Shown in pieces: positions 11,152-23,619 of a stretch of DNA of 64,000 bases. The notes under the pieces were generated by a model. It had not been told where the DNA came from, did not search any database, and saw nothing but the letters and a program-made list of their open reading frames with translations. How positions within the stretch are numbered: position 1 is the first letter of the stretch; each line of letters begins with the position of its first letter. The DNA is taken from assembly GCA_941918925.1 (NCBI GenBank), contig OW799233.1:86124055-86188054 (forward strand). The letters run 5' to 3'. Made by a program: the position numbers and the translations under genes. This DNA is from Phyto melanocephala (lineage: Eukaryota > Arthropoda > Insecta > Diptera > Rhinophoridae).

Positions 11152-11838
11152 TAGCATGTTTCCACGGCAACGATATTCGTAATTCGATGTCTTATTTATA
11201 ATTCAAAGCCTAATTACGAACTGAATTACATAATTTCCCCATGCAAAACTGTCAAAGCAAATTACTATTTTTGTGGGTAATTCATTTAGAATTAGCATGC
11301 GAATTATAATAAAATCAGTGTCTTCTCTAACTTTCATCGGTAGTTTATCATACATAGCTGCCAAAAAATCAAAGCAAAGCGAAAACAAAAAGAAAAAAAG
11401 TTCAATTTAGTATATAAAAAAGGAAATGGAAGCAAAAAAGCAAGCTTTAAAGAAAGTTTTTATGTCAGAAGACTATTGGCCACATAAAAATTATTGGATA
11501 AGACGAAATTGTGTTTAGAGGGTTTGCTGGCTGCACTGGTACTATTTTCTTGTTATTAAAAATAACGATATTATTTGCATACATTTCTTATCAATTTACA
11601 ATATTATTACTATTTTTACTTACTTTTTGCCCCCATTGATAAAATAATTATAATTTTCTACATAAAATTTTATATTTCTTAATGTTCACCGCCAAAACAA
11701 CAAAACATTTAGTTAAATAAAAAAAGCACGAAGAAGAACTGCCAAATCAAATTAACAATATGTAGTGGAAACATGGTAATTCACTTAAGTAATTTAAAGA
11801 GCGAAACAAGTAATTGAATGTGTCGTGGAAACATGCTA
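11152..11838. mobile_element. TIR MITE with TAA target duplication
   Basis: Terminal inverted repeats TAGCATGTTTCCACG...CGTGGAAACATGCTA, flanked on both sides by TAA (11149-11151 and 11839-11841). A 3-bp TAA/TTA duplication is typical of PIF/Harbinger elements, so this class is inferred. The interior is AT-rich with no transposase. A related motif (GTGGAAACATGGTAATTCA) recurs just inside the right end. The frame at 11203-11388 minus is not supported as a gene. Confidence 0.65.
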
Positions 11839-11841
11839 TAA

Positions 11842-12636
11842 GACTTTACAATTTAAATAACCAAAAAAAAAAAAGCAATTTGAATAATACTCTCTAGTTA
11901 ATTGAAACAGGATAACAAAACAATATTGAATTTAAAATTTTTCTTCGTGACTTTATTTTGATTCTATTGCCACCTTAGTATTATTAATTTATATTCAGGA
12001 AGTCACGATCCGATAAAATAGACCAATTTATATACTATCTTCGTGTTTAAAAGAAAACTTTGTATTTATGACGAATAACACTTCATGCAAAAAGGATTTG
12101 GTTTTCTTCAATAAGATGCTGGTTTTGCCAATTGAACTTGAATATTAATCTATAACGCAGCCACTAAATTTAGCAGTATATTTCTTTAGATAAAAATTCC
12201 TTTTGATAACTATTCCCTCCGTTGATTTTATTATCACACTAAACATATAAGCAAATATTTCACAATTTAAAACAAAACTTTTCTTATGACCAACTCAACT
12301 TGATTTCCTTTAATTAATATTGAACAAATTTTTGATTTACAATTTTTTCCTGACAATTAAATAAACAAAATTTTCCAAGGCTAAATAAAAATAAAAAAAA
12401 ATTTTACACTTAATATAACCAGTAGAATTTAAATACACCCGAACAAAATTATTAGTACAAACCAATAACACCAAAAAAAAAACATCCGATTTTCTTTAGA
12501 GAAACCTTCAGAATATTGCCATTATCACAAAACAGGTAAAATACAAAGCTAGCTGCAGAATATTATCTGAAACATAGTGGCACAAATAAAAAAAAAGACA
12601 AAAAAAACAAAAGAATTTATGTCCAAATATCCTTAA
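11842..12636. other. Intergenic, nothing recognised
   Basis: AT-rich sequence between a MITE and a Helitron. No coding or repeat signal was recognised. Confidence 0.4.
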
Positions 12637-14880
12637 TCTATTTATATAAAAGAGTAACGTGACTGACTGACTGATTCATCATCGCACAGCCCAAACGCAA
12701 AGAGCTAGAGACATGAAATTTGGACAATCGGTTCCTCTTTCAATGTATAGCTCCACTAAGAAGGGATTTTTGGAAATTAGTACTTTAAGGGGGTAAAAAA
12801 GGGTAAAAACGGGTAAAATCGGTAATATGCTTAACTTAAAATGATACAAATTAAATTGAAAAAGTATTGTAATTTGCACAAAAAATAAGCTGAAAAGTGT
12901 CTGGCCTTTTTTTTTAATTTTCAACTCCTAAGGGAAAAAAACGGGTAAAAACTATAATTTTATACTTTTTTGGAGACAAAAAAGGTACCAAAAAGGGAAA
13001 AAATTCTGGAAAATGTATGTAATTCCTTATTAGACGGCCAATTTTCTCAAAATTTTTAATTGGGATTCACCAGACATAAAAACTATGTGATTTAGTAAAA
13101 ATTTAAACACATTCCTAACAGGGCAGAAAGCGGAAAAACCGGGAAAGGAGTTTGGTACTTTTTAGAACATAATTACTTTTATGCAAAAGTAAAAAAAAAT
13201 TTGGAACTTGGACCAGAAGTGTAGTTTTTCGCTTTTCTATGGTCCTTTTTGTATTTTCTATGTTTATAAAGGTAGAATCGCAAAATAAAGGACTATTGAT
13301 ACCATGTGAAACTGAAAATGTTATGGGCGAACACAAAGGTACTTTTTTTAATTTTTATGGTACATTTTGTATTTTCAACGTTTGCGAAGCAAGAATTTTG
13401 AAACTAGTGACTATTGATACAAGGTGAAACTGAAAATGTTATGGGCGACCAAGAAGGTACTCTTCTAAATTTTAATGGGACTTTTTGTATTTTCTACGTT
13501 TATAAAGTTAAAATTGTGAAATAAAAGATTATTGATTCAAGTTTAGAATTAAAACAAGTAAGAGCGCTATATTCGGACGTGCCGAATCTTATATACCCTT
13601 CACAACGTGTAGTCATGCAATAACAGTAGTTTGTATCACCATTCATCCCATATAAAATACGTACATACATATAAAAAACATACATATATAAAACATCTCA
13701 TTGTGAAATTATAAATTTCGTATGTATGTTTAAAAAAAAATAAAAAAAAAATTTAAAAAAAATTTAAAAAAAAAAATTAAAAAAAAATGTTAAAAAAATA
13801 ATTAAAATATATATAATAAATATAAAACAAACAAAAAATATAAAAAAAAAAATATAAAAAAAAAATAATAAAAATATAAATAATATATTAAATAAAAAAT
13901 AAAAAATAAAAGAAAAAAATAAAAAAAAAATTTAAAAAAAAATATAAAAAAAATTTTTTTTTTGGCTCAGCTGGGATTCGATGCCACGTTTTCTCTAACC
14001 AGTATACACGTTTGTATGTATGTATGTTGTTGTTGTAATGTTGTTTTTGTGAATAAAAAATCGAGGTGGTCGTGGGTTTTTGCTCATATCTCAGTTGTTT
14101 ATGTACCGATGTTTCTGATTTTCAATAGCGATCTACTCCCGAATATTTCTGATATTTAAATACCTCACCCGGGTCCAAGCGATGTCGGGGGGCTTCAAAA
14201 AGTTGATTTCAACATACGCACGGACAGACGGTCAGACGGACAGACTGACAGCGCTTAATCGACTCCCCTATTCATAAGCTTTCAGAAAATATATACTTTA
14301 TGGGGCCGGAAATGAAAATTGTAGAAATTTCACACGGAATGACAAACCTATATATACCCTTTTTCACTGTGTGAAGGGTATAATGATATTGAAGACAGAA
14401 AAAAAGCCTTTTCGGATTTTTTTTTTACTCTTTGTATTTTTATGTTTGTAAACATGGATTCTTAAAATTAGTGTTCTTTGATCCGAGTTCTAACTCCTAA
14501 TATTATGAACGACCAAAATTACTTTTTCTCATTTTTTTATATTTTGTATACATAGAACATTGAATGTAGGTAATAATAAACCAAGTGGAAGTTTTAGTGA
14601 AGGAAAAAATGTTACTTTTATTATTTTTTGAGTCATTTTGCAAATTATCAATTTTAATGTTTAAAACTCAGTAGCATTGATCTTGCTTTTAGTTAGGAAA
14701 TATATGCCTGATATAAGGATATATATACATATATATTTTATTTATTTTTTATTTTACTAAGTAAATCGATACAAATTTTCATAAATTGAACCAAAAATAT
14801 TTAATAATTATAAATAGAACTTTATTAGTATTCAATAAATAGTAAGAACTGCGCTATCGAAGTAGCGGGTTAAATGCTAG
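12637..14880 (+). mobile_element. Non-autonomous Helitron (family H2), interrupted by F2
   Basis: Starts with TC after A (12636) and continues TATTTATATAAAAGAGTAAC, GACTGACTGACTGATTCATC. Ends with a hairpin CGCTATCGAAGTAGCG, then CTAG at 14877-14880 followed by T. These are Helitron hallmarks. The interior consists of diverged repeats of a 'tttttggtac...tttttgtattttctacgtttata' block. An F2 element (13553-14382) is inserted inside, so the Helitron itself is about 1.4 kb. Related copies are at 16.8 kb and around the LTR element (43.0/55.2 kb). Confidence 0.7.
13553..14382 (+). mobile_element. Repeat family F2, copy A (nested in Helitron H2)
   Basis: Begins AACAAGTAAGAGCGCTATAT with a TTCGG..GTGCCGAA hairpin, then TATACCCTTCACAACGTG. 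Continues through a long A/T homopolymer-like tract (about 13725-13955), then a unique block (TTTTTGGCTCAGCTGGGATT), GACAGACGGTCAGACGGACA, and ends GTGTGAAGGGTATAA. No coding region. Two other good copies (20.5, 29.4 kb) define the ends. It interrupts the H2 Helitron and is therefore the younger insertion. Confidence 0.75.
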
Positions 14881-15870
14881 TATGGTATATGGCTGTTTGT
14901 CCTCCTTTGGCATCTTCTAATTCGTAATTTACTTTACCTATTCTTTTCCTAACGATGGCTTTTATACCAGTAGGTGCGAGTTTTGCTAAAGAGCTCTGAA
15001 TAAAATTGCGACGAATTACTGACTGACCTACATTAAGTTCTCGCTGTCGGGATCTTAAATTATACATCTTTGTCATTATGTATGTGTAAAGTTGTCCTGT
15101 CGTTTTATTACAGTGTCAGTTTCTTTCAAAAGATTTAAATTACGTAAATGTTAATAGTCTTGTCCATGAACGATCATTTTCTGACCAAGCAGAAGTTCGT
15201 AAAGAGTTTGTCCTATTGTCTGGTGGATACTACTACGAATTGCACAATTGACACTAGGCAAGTACTCATCCCATTCACGTTGATCATTCCGAACATACAA
15301 GCGAGGTGTCTCATTTATAGAGCAATTAACTCTCTCACTCGCATTCGATTAAGGACTGTGAACTGCTGTAAATTGATGCTGAATATTAAATTTATCAACA
15401 AGCTTTTTGAATTCTGTCGACTTAAATTGGCTTCCGTTGCCAGATATGATTATCTCAGGAACGCCAAAACAAGTGAATATTCATTCCTCAAATATTCGAC
15501 AAAGGATTTAGTTTTAAATTTATTTATTGACGTTCCAAACTTAAATTTTGTGAAATGATCTAAGATGATGAGAATTCCAATATTACCATTTTTAGTACGT
15601 GGAAATGGTCCAATTAGGTCTACATATAAACGCTGAAATGGTTGTTCTGTAACAACCATTTGACCCATTGGTGGTTTGAGAGAGGTTGTTGGAACTTTAG
15701 AAGTTTTACAAAACAAACAATTAGTAACATAATATTTGACATCGATTACTTACCTCGGCCAGTAGAAAAATTTTCGTATACGATGAATCATTTTTGCAAT
15801 TCCTCCATGAGCTGGTAAGTCATGCGCTGTAAAGATAACATTTTTCTGATATAGACATCTACAGGCCACA
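14881..15870 (-). pseudogene. Ty3/gypsy pol remnant (integrase and C-terminus)
   Basis: Minus-strand frames carry, in order, an integrase zinc-binding segment (AHDLPAHGGI, then RKFFYWPR near 15770-15835), the catalytic-core start (FQRLYVDLIGPFPRTKNG, then GILIILDHFTKF around 15560-15640), and the C-terminal GPY/F-like segment (RNFIQSSLAKLAPTGIKA, then RKRIGKVNYELE, near 14900-15030). Reading frames change between blocks, so the gene is broken. The wording is close to the pol of the 43-55 kb LTR element, so it is probably from the same clade. Its 3' end is cut by the H2 Helitron boundary at 14880. No LTR was found. Confidence 0.8.
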
Positions 15871-16817
15871 ATGAAATAAATAAATTTTATTTTTTTTTTA
15901 TACAATAGTACACATGTGAATGAGAAAAATAAAATAATTCCATCTTTTATTAAATGACCATAAAAATACCTCAATAAGACAATGCATTTTTTGCATAATT
16001 TACTGAATTCATCAGCGTCATCACCATCACATTACTATGTATATATATACAAGTATACAACTAGAATTTAAATCACTATAAAGTTAACAATGTATGTTTG
16101 AATATTTTTTTTTAAATTTGCATAAATTGTAGTTTAATAAGTCGATGATTTTTTGGTATTTAATAATCAAGAGCGTCACGTCGCCAACTACATTATTTTC
16201 TGTCTGACAAATTGGGGTTTTTATACACAATAAAAAAACAAAAAAATAACTTAATAGAATAAATTAATATTTCATTACGTTTGTAGCACATGGAAAAAAC
16301 TCGCCTCAGATTTTATTATATAAGTATAGTTTTGTCTTATTATGTGCGCCAACAGAGCAAAAGACTCAAGAATTTATCTTTTATCAACTGTAAGATGTTT
16401 TAACTGTTTTGTTTGTCTGTGAAAGCATAGTAAAGTTGAGCGATGAGCAACAAATTTTACTCAATAAAAATATTTAATTGTGAATAGTAATTGTATTCAT
16501 GATAGTTATTTAAATAACTCCAGCGTTGACATAAAAAAAAAATTCTAAAATGGTTTTTAGTAATAGTTAGATTTAGCCAAAACTTTTTCACGTAAATTTC
16601 AACAACTGTGAGTCAAGAAAACGTGAGAGTTTCTTATTTAAAATATCGCTGTTTTAAAACCAATTTTTCTAAAAAATAATGTTTAACTATATGAAAATTT
16701 GTTTTTTAAATGTTAATGAAAAAAAATAGTAACACAAATACCTTATGATGAAATAAATTGGATACTTGTGTTAAAACAGCTGTTCGCCTATTTTTTTTTT
16801 AATATGACTTGCATTGA
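15871..16817. other. Intergenic, nothing recognised
   Basis: AT-rich sequence past the pol remnant. Possibly further decayed element sequence, but no motif supports this. Confidence 0.35.
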
Positions 16818-17195
16818 TTGTAAAATAAAAGAGTGACGTGTAATCACACAGACTATACGCAAAATACTATAGATATGAAATTTAGACAGTGGGTTCCTCT
16901 CTTTACAAAGAAGGGATGCTTTATTGTATTTTTAATATTTTGAAATATACATAGCATTCTCAAAATAGGTAATATTTGAAGAGACAAAATCTTCACTTTC
17001 CGATTTATGTTGTTATTTGTGCATTTTCTAAAATTATGAATCAGTAGTATTGATCTTGGCTGAGGTAGAAGATATGTCCCCGATCAGAGACTAATTTTCC
17101 ATAAATTTAACGAAAAATGATTTAGTAATTACACAAAGAACTTAAGTAAATAACAAATCGTAAGATGCGTTTGCGAAGTATCGGATATTTCACTA
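16818..17195 (+). mobile_element. Degraded Helitron H2 fragment
   Basis: Matches the H2 5' region (ATAAAAGAGTGACGTG, ATAGATATGAAATTTAGACA, GTGGGTTCCTCTCTTTACAA) and then the H2 3' portion (CAGTAGTATTGATCTTGGCT, GCGAAGTATCGG). The middle is deleted and the ends are diverged. Confidence 0.6.
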
Positions 17196-17679
17196 ATTAA
17201 TGTATAAAGAAGTTACAAAATATACTAAGACAAAACGTGTTGATTTTGCATAGTTTTAGTTGTTGTGATTTCATTAAGAGCATCAAGTATATAAAATCAT
17301 TTCAATAATATACCTATTAACCCCATGACTTTGTTAAGGAGAATATTTTTTTGTGTGTATACATTTTGAAAGTTTTTTAAACTTGCATTACTGATCAGTT
17401 TGGGCATCTTGCATATAATTTACAAAACATGTTCTTTAAGAATTGTGAGCGTATGTAATAGCTGCAATGATAAAAAAAAACTATCGGAAACTCCCAAAAA
17501 CTATCGCAAAAATTTTCCGTGGTTTTTTAATTGAAAAATGAGCGGGATGCCGGGAATTTTATTCGGGGTAAACGGGAATGAAAAACATTACTACTAAGAC
17601 AACTTACACTTAAGAACTTACGTTTGATTTTTGTGTGTTCCTTGTGATTTATAAACATGGCAGATAGAAACGCGAAAGT
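17196..17679. other. Intergenic, nothing recognised
   Basis: No coding region or repeat end that I can identify. Confidence 0.35.
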
Positions 17680-18160
17680 AAATGGTGGTTAAATTTTAAG
17701 ATGTTGAATGTGAACCATACCTGAAAGTCAAGTTTTTTTTCTGCATTTCATTTGACATTTCTCAATTTCAGACTAACTCAATTTGAACCATGAAAAGATA
17801 CACAATCGAGCAACGGGTTAAAGTTATTCAGGCTTATTATGAAGATAGGCATTCAAATCAAAATGAATTTCGTGCACTTTGTGATTCTCGTTTGAATTCG
17901 TCCACAAGCAAGAGAATTTTTAAAAATATTTAAATTTTAGCAAAACAGGTCTGAATGAAATGTGATAACATCTGTAAATAACTTCTTAGTTCGTTGAACG
18001 GAAAACATTGCTGTTGTTCGCGATCGTGCCCAACAATTGAACATCAACATTGTCATTGAAAATTTGGACCACCGGGTGGAGGGGTGCCGCCGATATTTTG
18101 TTCCATACATCATTTAATCATACCAAAATTATCACAATAAATTGAAATGATAATAATTTC
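17680..18160 (+). mobile_element. Mariner-superfamily deletion derivative (family M1), solo copy
   Basis: Left end GGTGGTTAAATTTTAAG is the M1 terminal repeat seen complete at 38.2 kb. At 17790 an ATG opens a 47-codon frame with a transposase N-terminus (MKRYTIEQRVKVIQAYYED, then NQNEFRALCDS) that stops at 17933. The far end (about 18030-18118) resembles the family's C-terminus (DILFHT-like). Thus the N- and C-terminal tips of the transposase are retained with the centre deleted. The same relic is nested in all three long F1 copies. Confidence 0.7.
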
Positions 18161-19260
18161 CTAAATAAGATAGTAGCATTTGACCTATAAATAAAAACGT
18201 AATATTTTAGTAAATTATAAACATAGTTTAATAAAAAAGTATACGAAACAAGTTATGATAATTTAATGAAAAATAATTAAATAAAAGGTGATAAATGATT
18301 GTTAATTACATGGTTTAAGTTATCACAGCTAATGCTAGATGGCGCCAATTAAGTATCTTTAATATTTTTCGTTTCCATCTTTCGTTTGCACATCGTATAT
18401 TAAAACACTCCAATAAGTATTTTTGTTTTGTTTCGTTCGGCACCCAAGACACAAATATACAATTTTAAAAGCAGTTATTATAAATTATAAATGTTAAAAA
18501 CGCAATTATATAAGTCAGATAAAAAAAATATCTCATAATTATTGAATCTAAATTGTTTGAATGTCTGCTGTTAATTGTTTGTTGTTAATAATTTTAACAT
18601 AAATTTTAGTTATAAATAAACACAATTAACAATATAATATGTTCATGACTTAATCAGATATTTCAGATATACCTTTACATCCATATATCTCTATACATAA
18701 ATCTATCTTCTTCTTTATATCTCAGGTTGGCTCAGTTCTAAATTTGTAGTCTAACGCAAGTGCGGATCCAGCTTACGCGTTTAGGAAAGTTATATTAAAA
18801 TACAAAACTCAACTCGCCAAAACACTACTAATTAAAATTTACAAAAAATATTAAAATTTGGCTTGCGTGTAACAGCATTTGGACCATAAAAAATGCTTAC
18901 GACAAATATAGTTAATCTCCAACCCCATTTTTGAAACAAATTTCTCCGATATCATGCCAATATCTAAAGTTAGAATTTTATCGGAGATGAAATTATAGTG
19001 AAACTCACTCTTTGATGCAAACTACCCTTTCAAGTCGTGTAGACCGTGCAAGTCTATCAAACAATTTAACTTGTGCACGACTACAAAAACAAATTCCTTT
19101 AAATTGCAATTGTTATCAAAGTAATGCAAAGTAATGTCACACAAATTTGCACAACAGATACGGAATTTATTTACTTTCAGGGTTTATAATCTCCACAAAT
19201 TCAATTTCATCCATGGCATTTTTTACCAAAAAAATTGTGATATTATATTTGTACACACAG
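18161..19260. other. Intergenic, nothing recognised
   Basis: AT-rich sequence with no recognisable coding region. A plus frame starting at 19134 lacks a known motif. Confidence 0.35.
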
Positions 19261-19715
19261 CCAATCCTTTTCAAATGACAACCTCACCCTCTGTCCAGAA
19301 AGGACTTGGTGACCCCTGTTTTTTGACAAACGAGGCCCTGTCGACCGATCTTAGGCGGTATAACCTTAACAACCGCACAGAGGAAATTCTGTTGCCAACC
19401 TGGAGTGTCAGCGAACCCTGAATGGCCAAAGTGCGTCTCAGGAAGTAGGAGATCGCGAATGCTGGATCCTCTGAAACACTGGCGCCAAACACAGCACGTT
19501 TGGGTGCTAAGATAGCAGCCCTATCACCAAACTAGGGAACGAAGGCTAGCAACCTACGTTTCTGAACTCAAATTGCTAATGAATCGCTAAAAATAAATCA
19601 GAATAAACCGAATTACTTGATGACGACATTTGGCTATCGTATATGGACTATGATTGGATTATGGAACGTAAGAACCCTGAGAGAAGGCGCCCTATGCTCC
19701 AGTGGGAGTTAAAGG

Positions 19716-19753
<38 letters not shown>

Positions 19754-19755
19754 TC
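19261..19755 (+). mobile_element. Short non-LTR (RTE-like) fragment with AT tail
   Basis: A less AT-rich stretch ends, at 19650-19718, in MIGLWNVRTLREGALCS. This matches the start of the apurinic endonuclease domain of RTE-type LINEs, where 'WNVRTL' is conserved. It then passes quickly into an (AT)n microsatellite at about 19719-19750. The endonuclease beginning fused to a simple-repeat tail suggests a 5'-end-derived, non-autonomous copy. Class is inferred from one motif. Confidence 0.45.
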
Positions 19756-20514
19756 CGTTGATTTAGGCATTGTAATTTATTTAAAATTAATTAATTTTCA
19801 TTTGGGTAAATATTAAAACACGGAATCTTACTTATTAATTTAAAAAAAGATTTGTTGTTTCTTAAATACCTAAAAAATCAGCTCGTTGCCATAAGTTTGC
19901 AACACACATGAAAAATGCACTCACGTTTGGTAGCAAAAAATTAATGCATGTTTGCACTAATTGCAAAAATGCTACCAAGAGTGAATTCCGCTTATATTTT
20001 CGATTATAACTACACTTTAAACTAATAGGGATCGATAAGCTAAATGGAAGTTCATCTTACTTTTAATTGTTAATGTAAGGATTATGAATGAAACGTACCT
20101 CGCTGCCACTACCTATTTTAATTTGATAAAAATAGTCAGTATTTGCCTTGGGACTACCATATAAAAAAAAGGAAGTTTATTTTCATGGAGGATACAGTAA
20201 CGAAAATTATTGCTCACGTAATCTAAAGTTACCTTTATCTAACATTCAGTTTTTATGTAATTTAGTGTTTAAATCTCAACTAGCTGAACGCGAACCGCTT
20301 TGCTCTTTTTCACAATGTTTTAACACTACAGCTTAATCAAAAAAAAAAAAAATTATTAAACGAGATTTTAAATGATACTCTCTCTTTGTGTTTTCTTTTA
20401 TTTTTTCCAAAGGCATTTTATATATAAAACAAGACATTTGGAATAAATTGAAAAAGTAAGAGAATAGTGTTTCAAATTTGGCCCTTGACATCTGAAGCTT
20501 AAAATAAGTAAAAA
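19756..20514. other. Intergenic, nothing recognised
   Basis: No gene or repeat end identified. A 62-codon plus frame at 20148 has no recognisable motif. Confidence 0.35.
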
Positions 20515-21248
20515 ACAAGTAAGAGCGTTATATTCGGCCGTGCCGAATCTTATATACCCTTCACAACGTGTAGTCATGCAATAACAGTACTTTGTGTCAC
20601 CTTTCATCCCATATGAAATACGTACATACATAAAAACATACATATATAAAAACATCCCATTGTAAAATTATAAATTCACGTATGTATGTTAAAAAAAAAA
20701 AAAATTTAAAAAAAAATTTAAAAAAAAAATTATTATATATATAATATATATAAAACAAAAAAAAAAATAAAAAAAAAATAATAAAAATATATATAATATA
20801 TTAAATAAAAAATAAAAAAAAATTTTTTTGGCTCAGCTGGGATTCGATGCCACGTTTTCCATAACCAGTATACACGTTTGTATGTATGTATGTTGTTGTT
20901 GTAATGTTGTTTTTGTGAAAAAAAATCGAGGTGGTCGTGGGTTTTTGCTCATATCTCAGTTGTTTATGTACCGATGTTTCTGATTTTCAATAGCGATCTA
21001 CTCCCGAATATTTCTGATATTTTAATACCTTACCCGAGTCCAACCTATGTCGGGGGGCTTCAAAAAGTTGATTTCAACATACACACGGACAGACGGTCAG
21101 ACGGACAGACTGACAGGGCTTAATCGACTCCCCTATTCATAAGCTTTCAGAAAATATATACTTTATGGGGTCGGAAATGAAAATTGTAGAAATTTCAAAC
21201 GGAATGACAAACCTATATATACCCTTTTTCACTGTGTGAAGGGTATAA
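20515..21248 (+). mobile_element. Repeat family F2, copy B
   Basis: Same ends and order as copy A: AACAAGTAAGAGCGTTATAT, TTCGGCCGTGCCGAA hairpin, A-rich core (about 20690-20825), the TTTGGCTCAGCTGGGATTCG block, GACGGTCAGACGGACAGACT, and GTGTGAAGGGTATAA. The sequence after the A-rich core is very similar to copy A, suggesting recent activity. Non-coding. Confidence 0.78.
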
Positions 21249-22265
21249 AAAAAAAATAATCTCCTAAGGAATGAAGCATACCTGGTAAAAAAAATTATTT
21301 GACCTTAAATTTTCCATCAACCATAAAATCGCTAAAAAAAAAAAGGGAAGACGTTTTAATAAGTTTTAAGGCAAACAGACGAGTTTTGAGCCAAGGGAAC
21401 AAAGAATGAGTGTGTGCAGTTTACAATAAACCATTCGCAAACTTGTCCACTTTTTAAATATTTTTTAGACTTCTTTTGAATGATAAAATAGATGTTCTTG
21501 AATTATTGCAAAAAATGGATAAGAGTACTCTGGACGTCTCAGACATTAGTTTTAAGACTATTACACAAGACAACAAAATTTAAAAATTTTTACAGGCTTA
21601 AAAACCACTATGCAATTTTGATGTATTGTGATCCCAGTAGTACAAATATCGTAAAACTTTTAAATTCTATGTAGCGGTTTTTTTTTTTAATTTTTAAGTA
21701 AAATTCAAGATTTTTCTAGACGCTTCTCCACATAGTCAATAATAACTCAAAAACGGTTAGTCCGATATTATTAGAATAAACTAAGGAAAATTTAGATTTA
21801 CCTAGCCTTTAATCCGTTTCTGTATTGCTTTTAATTCGGCTCAGTAGTTTCGGAGTTATAACAAAAAATTTAAGGAAAAACTATATTTTTTACGTGAAAA
21901 TAGCATTTTTTTTGTTTAAAAAAAAAACATTAAAAATCGGAAACGTCAAAAATTGTTCAAATTTTTTACTTAGTTGCAAAGTTTAGTTTTTTTGTTTGAT
22001 ATACATAAAATTGAGTAGTTTATGATCTTCTCTCAGAAAATTTTTTGGAAAAAACCTTTTGACAAGTTGGTGATTCTCAAAATTAAAAAAAAAACAAAAT
22101 AAGAAATAAGCAAAAGGTTGTTTAATTTTTACAATTGCGGTAGTAAAGTTATAAACGCTCATAAATGTGCGTGCACGCTGAATTGCTCTTTCTTCGATTA
22201 GGTACCTGTAACGGATGATTTTTTTGCATAAAATTCCTTAATATTTTTTTATGATTCTTAGGAAT
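21249..22265. other. Intergenic, nothing recognised
   Basis: AT-rich, with homopolymer runs and no supported gene. The 60-codon plus frame at 21492 has no motif. Confidence 0.35.
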
Positions 22266-22680
22266 AGGTTGGGTTAGGTTGAAAAGGAGGGGCACTAAAA
22301 GCCCAAACCCATGACAGGTATACACTTATGCCCAGTTGGCATGTTGTGCGCTCCATGTGGGAACCGGAATTCCCAATTTAAAACCATAATCATAATTTCT
22401 CATAAATATCGGACTAGTTCAAGAACTCAGTTCCCTCAATGCAATTCCTTATGGATCTCCAGTTTGAGTTCCCCAGGTACTCCAAATTCGGCATATTATC
22501 CACTGTAAAATTCTCTCGTCTAATATGCCCAAACACACGACAATGACAGAGATAGTGTATCAAAGTCTCATCCTCTTCCTTGCATGCTCTGCATGTTGTC
22601 TGCTCAGACAGTTTTATGCGAGCTAGATGAGTTCCCAACTCCGTATGACCTCTAATCACACTGGTTTGTCTCATAAGTGT
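22266..22680 (-). mobile_element. LINE 3' end (ORF2 C-terminus plus 3' tail)
   Basis: On the minus strand a frame at 22414-22674 reads RGHTELGTHLARIKL, then TCRACKEEDETLIHYLCHCR. This is the C-x2-C...H-x3-C tail found after RT/RNase H in I/Jockey-group LINEs. Downstream (22266-22350) lies a 3' tail of about 85 bp that is almost identical to the tail of the SINE at 27.5-27.7 kb. Truncated upstream, where another transposon-gene relic begins. Confidence 0.72.
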
Positions 22681-22689
22681 TGGTCTATT

Positions 22690-23200
22690 TTGTCTCAGAA
22701 TTTCCTTTGATTTCTCAAGATTTGGGTCACCTCATAGTATTCTTGTCACTTTACTTTATACTTGGGAATAAAAAACTATTTACAGCATACACAAAAAACT
22801 GTACCCATACAAAAAGCACAAATTTTCACATCAAAAATGCGTTTCATAGCAACATTCGTGTATATTTTGATAAAAACCCTGCCTACAATAGTGATTCTAT
22901 TTTTCGAAATTGGAAACATTCCCCATCTTTGTTAAGTTCCTTAATATATTGTTTTATCAGATAATGCGATCTAGGGGCACTAGAGTCGCATTCAAATCAT
23001 TTAGAATACCTGGAACCAGTGTTTCTCTAGAAGGCCATTGCTTTCTCTTCCAATGTTTTGTTATAGCTCTGCTGCCCCATAAGCATATCAAACAAGGATA
23101 CCTAAGAGAAAATTTACCATCTTAAGATCAACACATTTTACCCAGTTATGTTCATCATACTTTATTGTCTTCATGACCGATGCAATTACGGATATTCTTG
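22690..23200 (-). pseudogene. Relic of a transposon-associated insect gene family
   Basis: Minus-strand translation from about 23190 to 23060 gives TIKYDEHNWVKCVDLKMVNF, then PCLICLWGSRAITKHWKRK and SRETLVPGILND. Further down (about 22950-22880) comes KELNKDGECFQFRKI. This block order (EHNW-x-C-x-DLK, CLW-x-SRA, KHW, then LNK-G-CF) is one I recognise from repeated 'uncharacterised' arthropod proteins, usually in transposons. Frames shift and stops intervene. Family name unknown to me. It separates two LINE fragments, so it may be an insertion in the LINE. Confidence 0.5.
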
Positions 23201-23279
23201 ATATTGATAATTATCAACACTAAAGAAGTATTTTCTGAAGCCAAAATCAGTTCATTATAATGGAAGCAAATATTTTACA

Positions 23280-23450
23280 TAAAGTGTTAATTAGTAATAG
23301 GCCAGGGAAATTTTCAAAGATATTGGGATCACCTTTTTTGAGCAGTGGTATGAGAATAGATTCACGAAAACATTTAGATATTGACTTAAATAGAAATATT
23401 TTGTTCGCTTGAATTCGAAACTTTTACCGTCTTGGCCTGGTGCTTTTTTT
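23280..23450 (-). pseudogene. LINE reverse-transcriptase fragment
   Basis: On the minus strand about 23365-23290 reads FRESILIPLLKKGDPNIFEN, the conserved 'I-PLLKKGD...EN' segment of LINE RT. Upstream, near 23440, PGQDG matches the 'PG-DG' block that precedes it. The two are in different frames. Same strand and order as the LINE 3' end at 22.3-22.7 kb, so probably the same decayed copy. Confidence 0.6.
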
Positions 23451-23619
23451 TAGTTTTAGCGATCTGTTAGACTAGTTAATTGTATGTGTCTCAACGTTGT
23501 TTTTCAGCATACAACTAAAATGAAAGTGAAAATCATTAGCGCACAACACACCAGAAGTTGTTCGACTAACACCAAACAAACCTCGTGTATAAGAAATATG
23601 CTGAAAACAATTTAATTGC

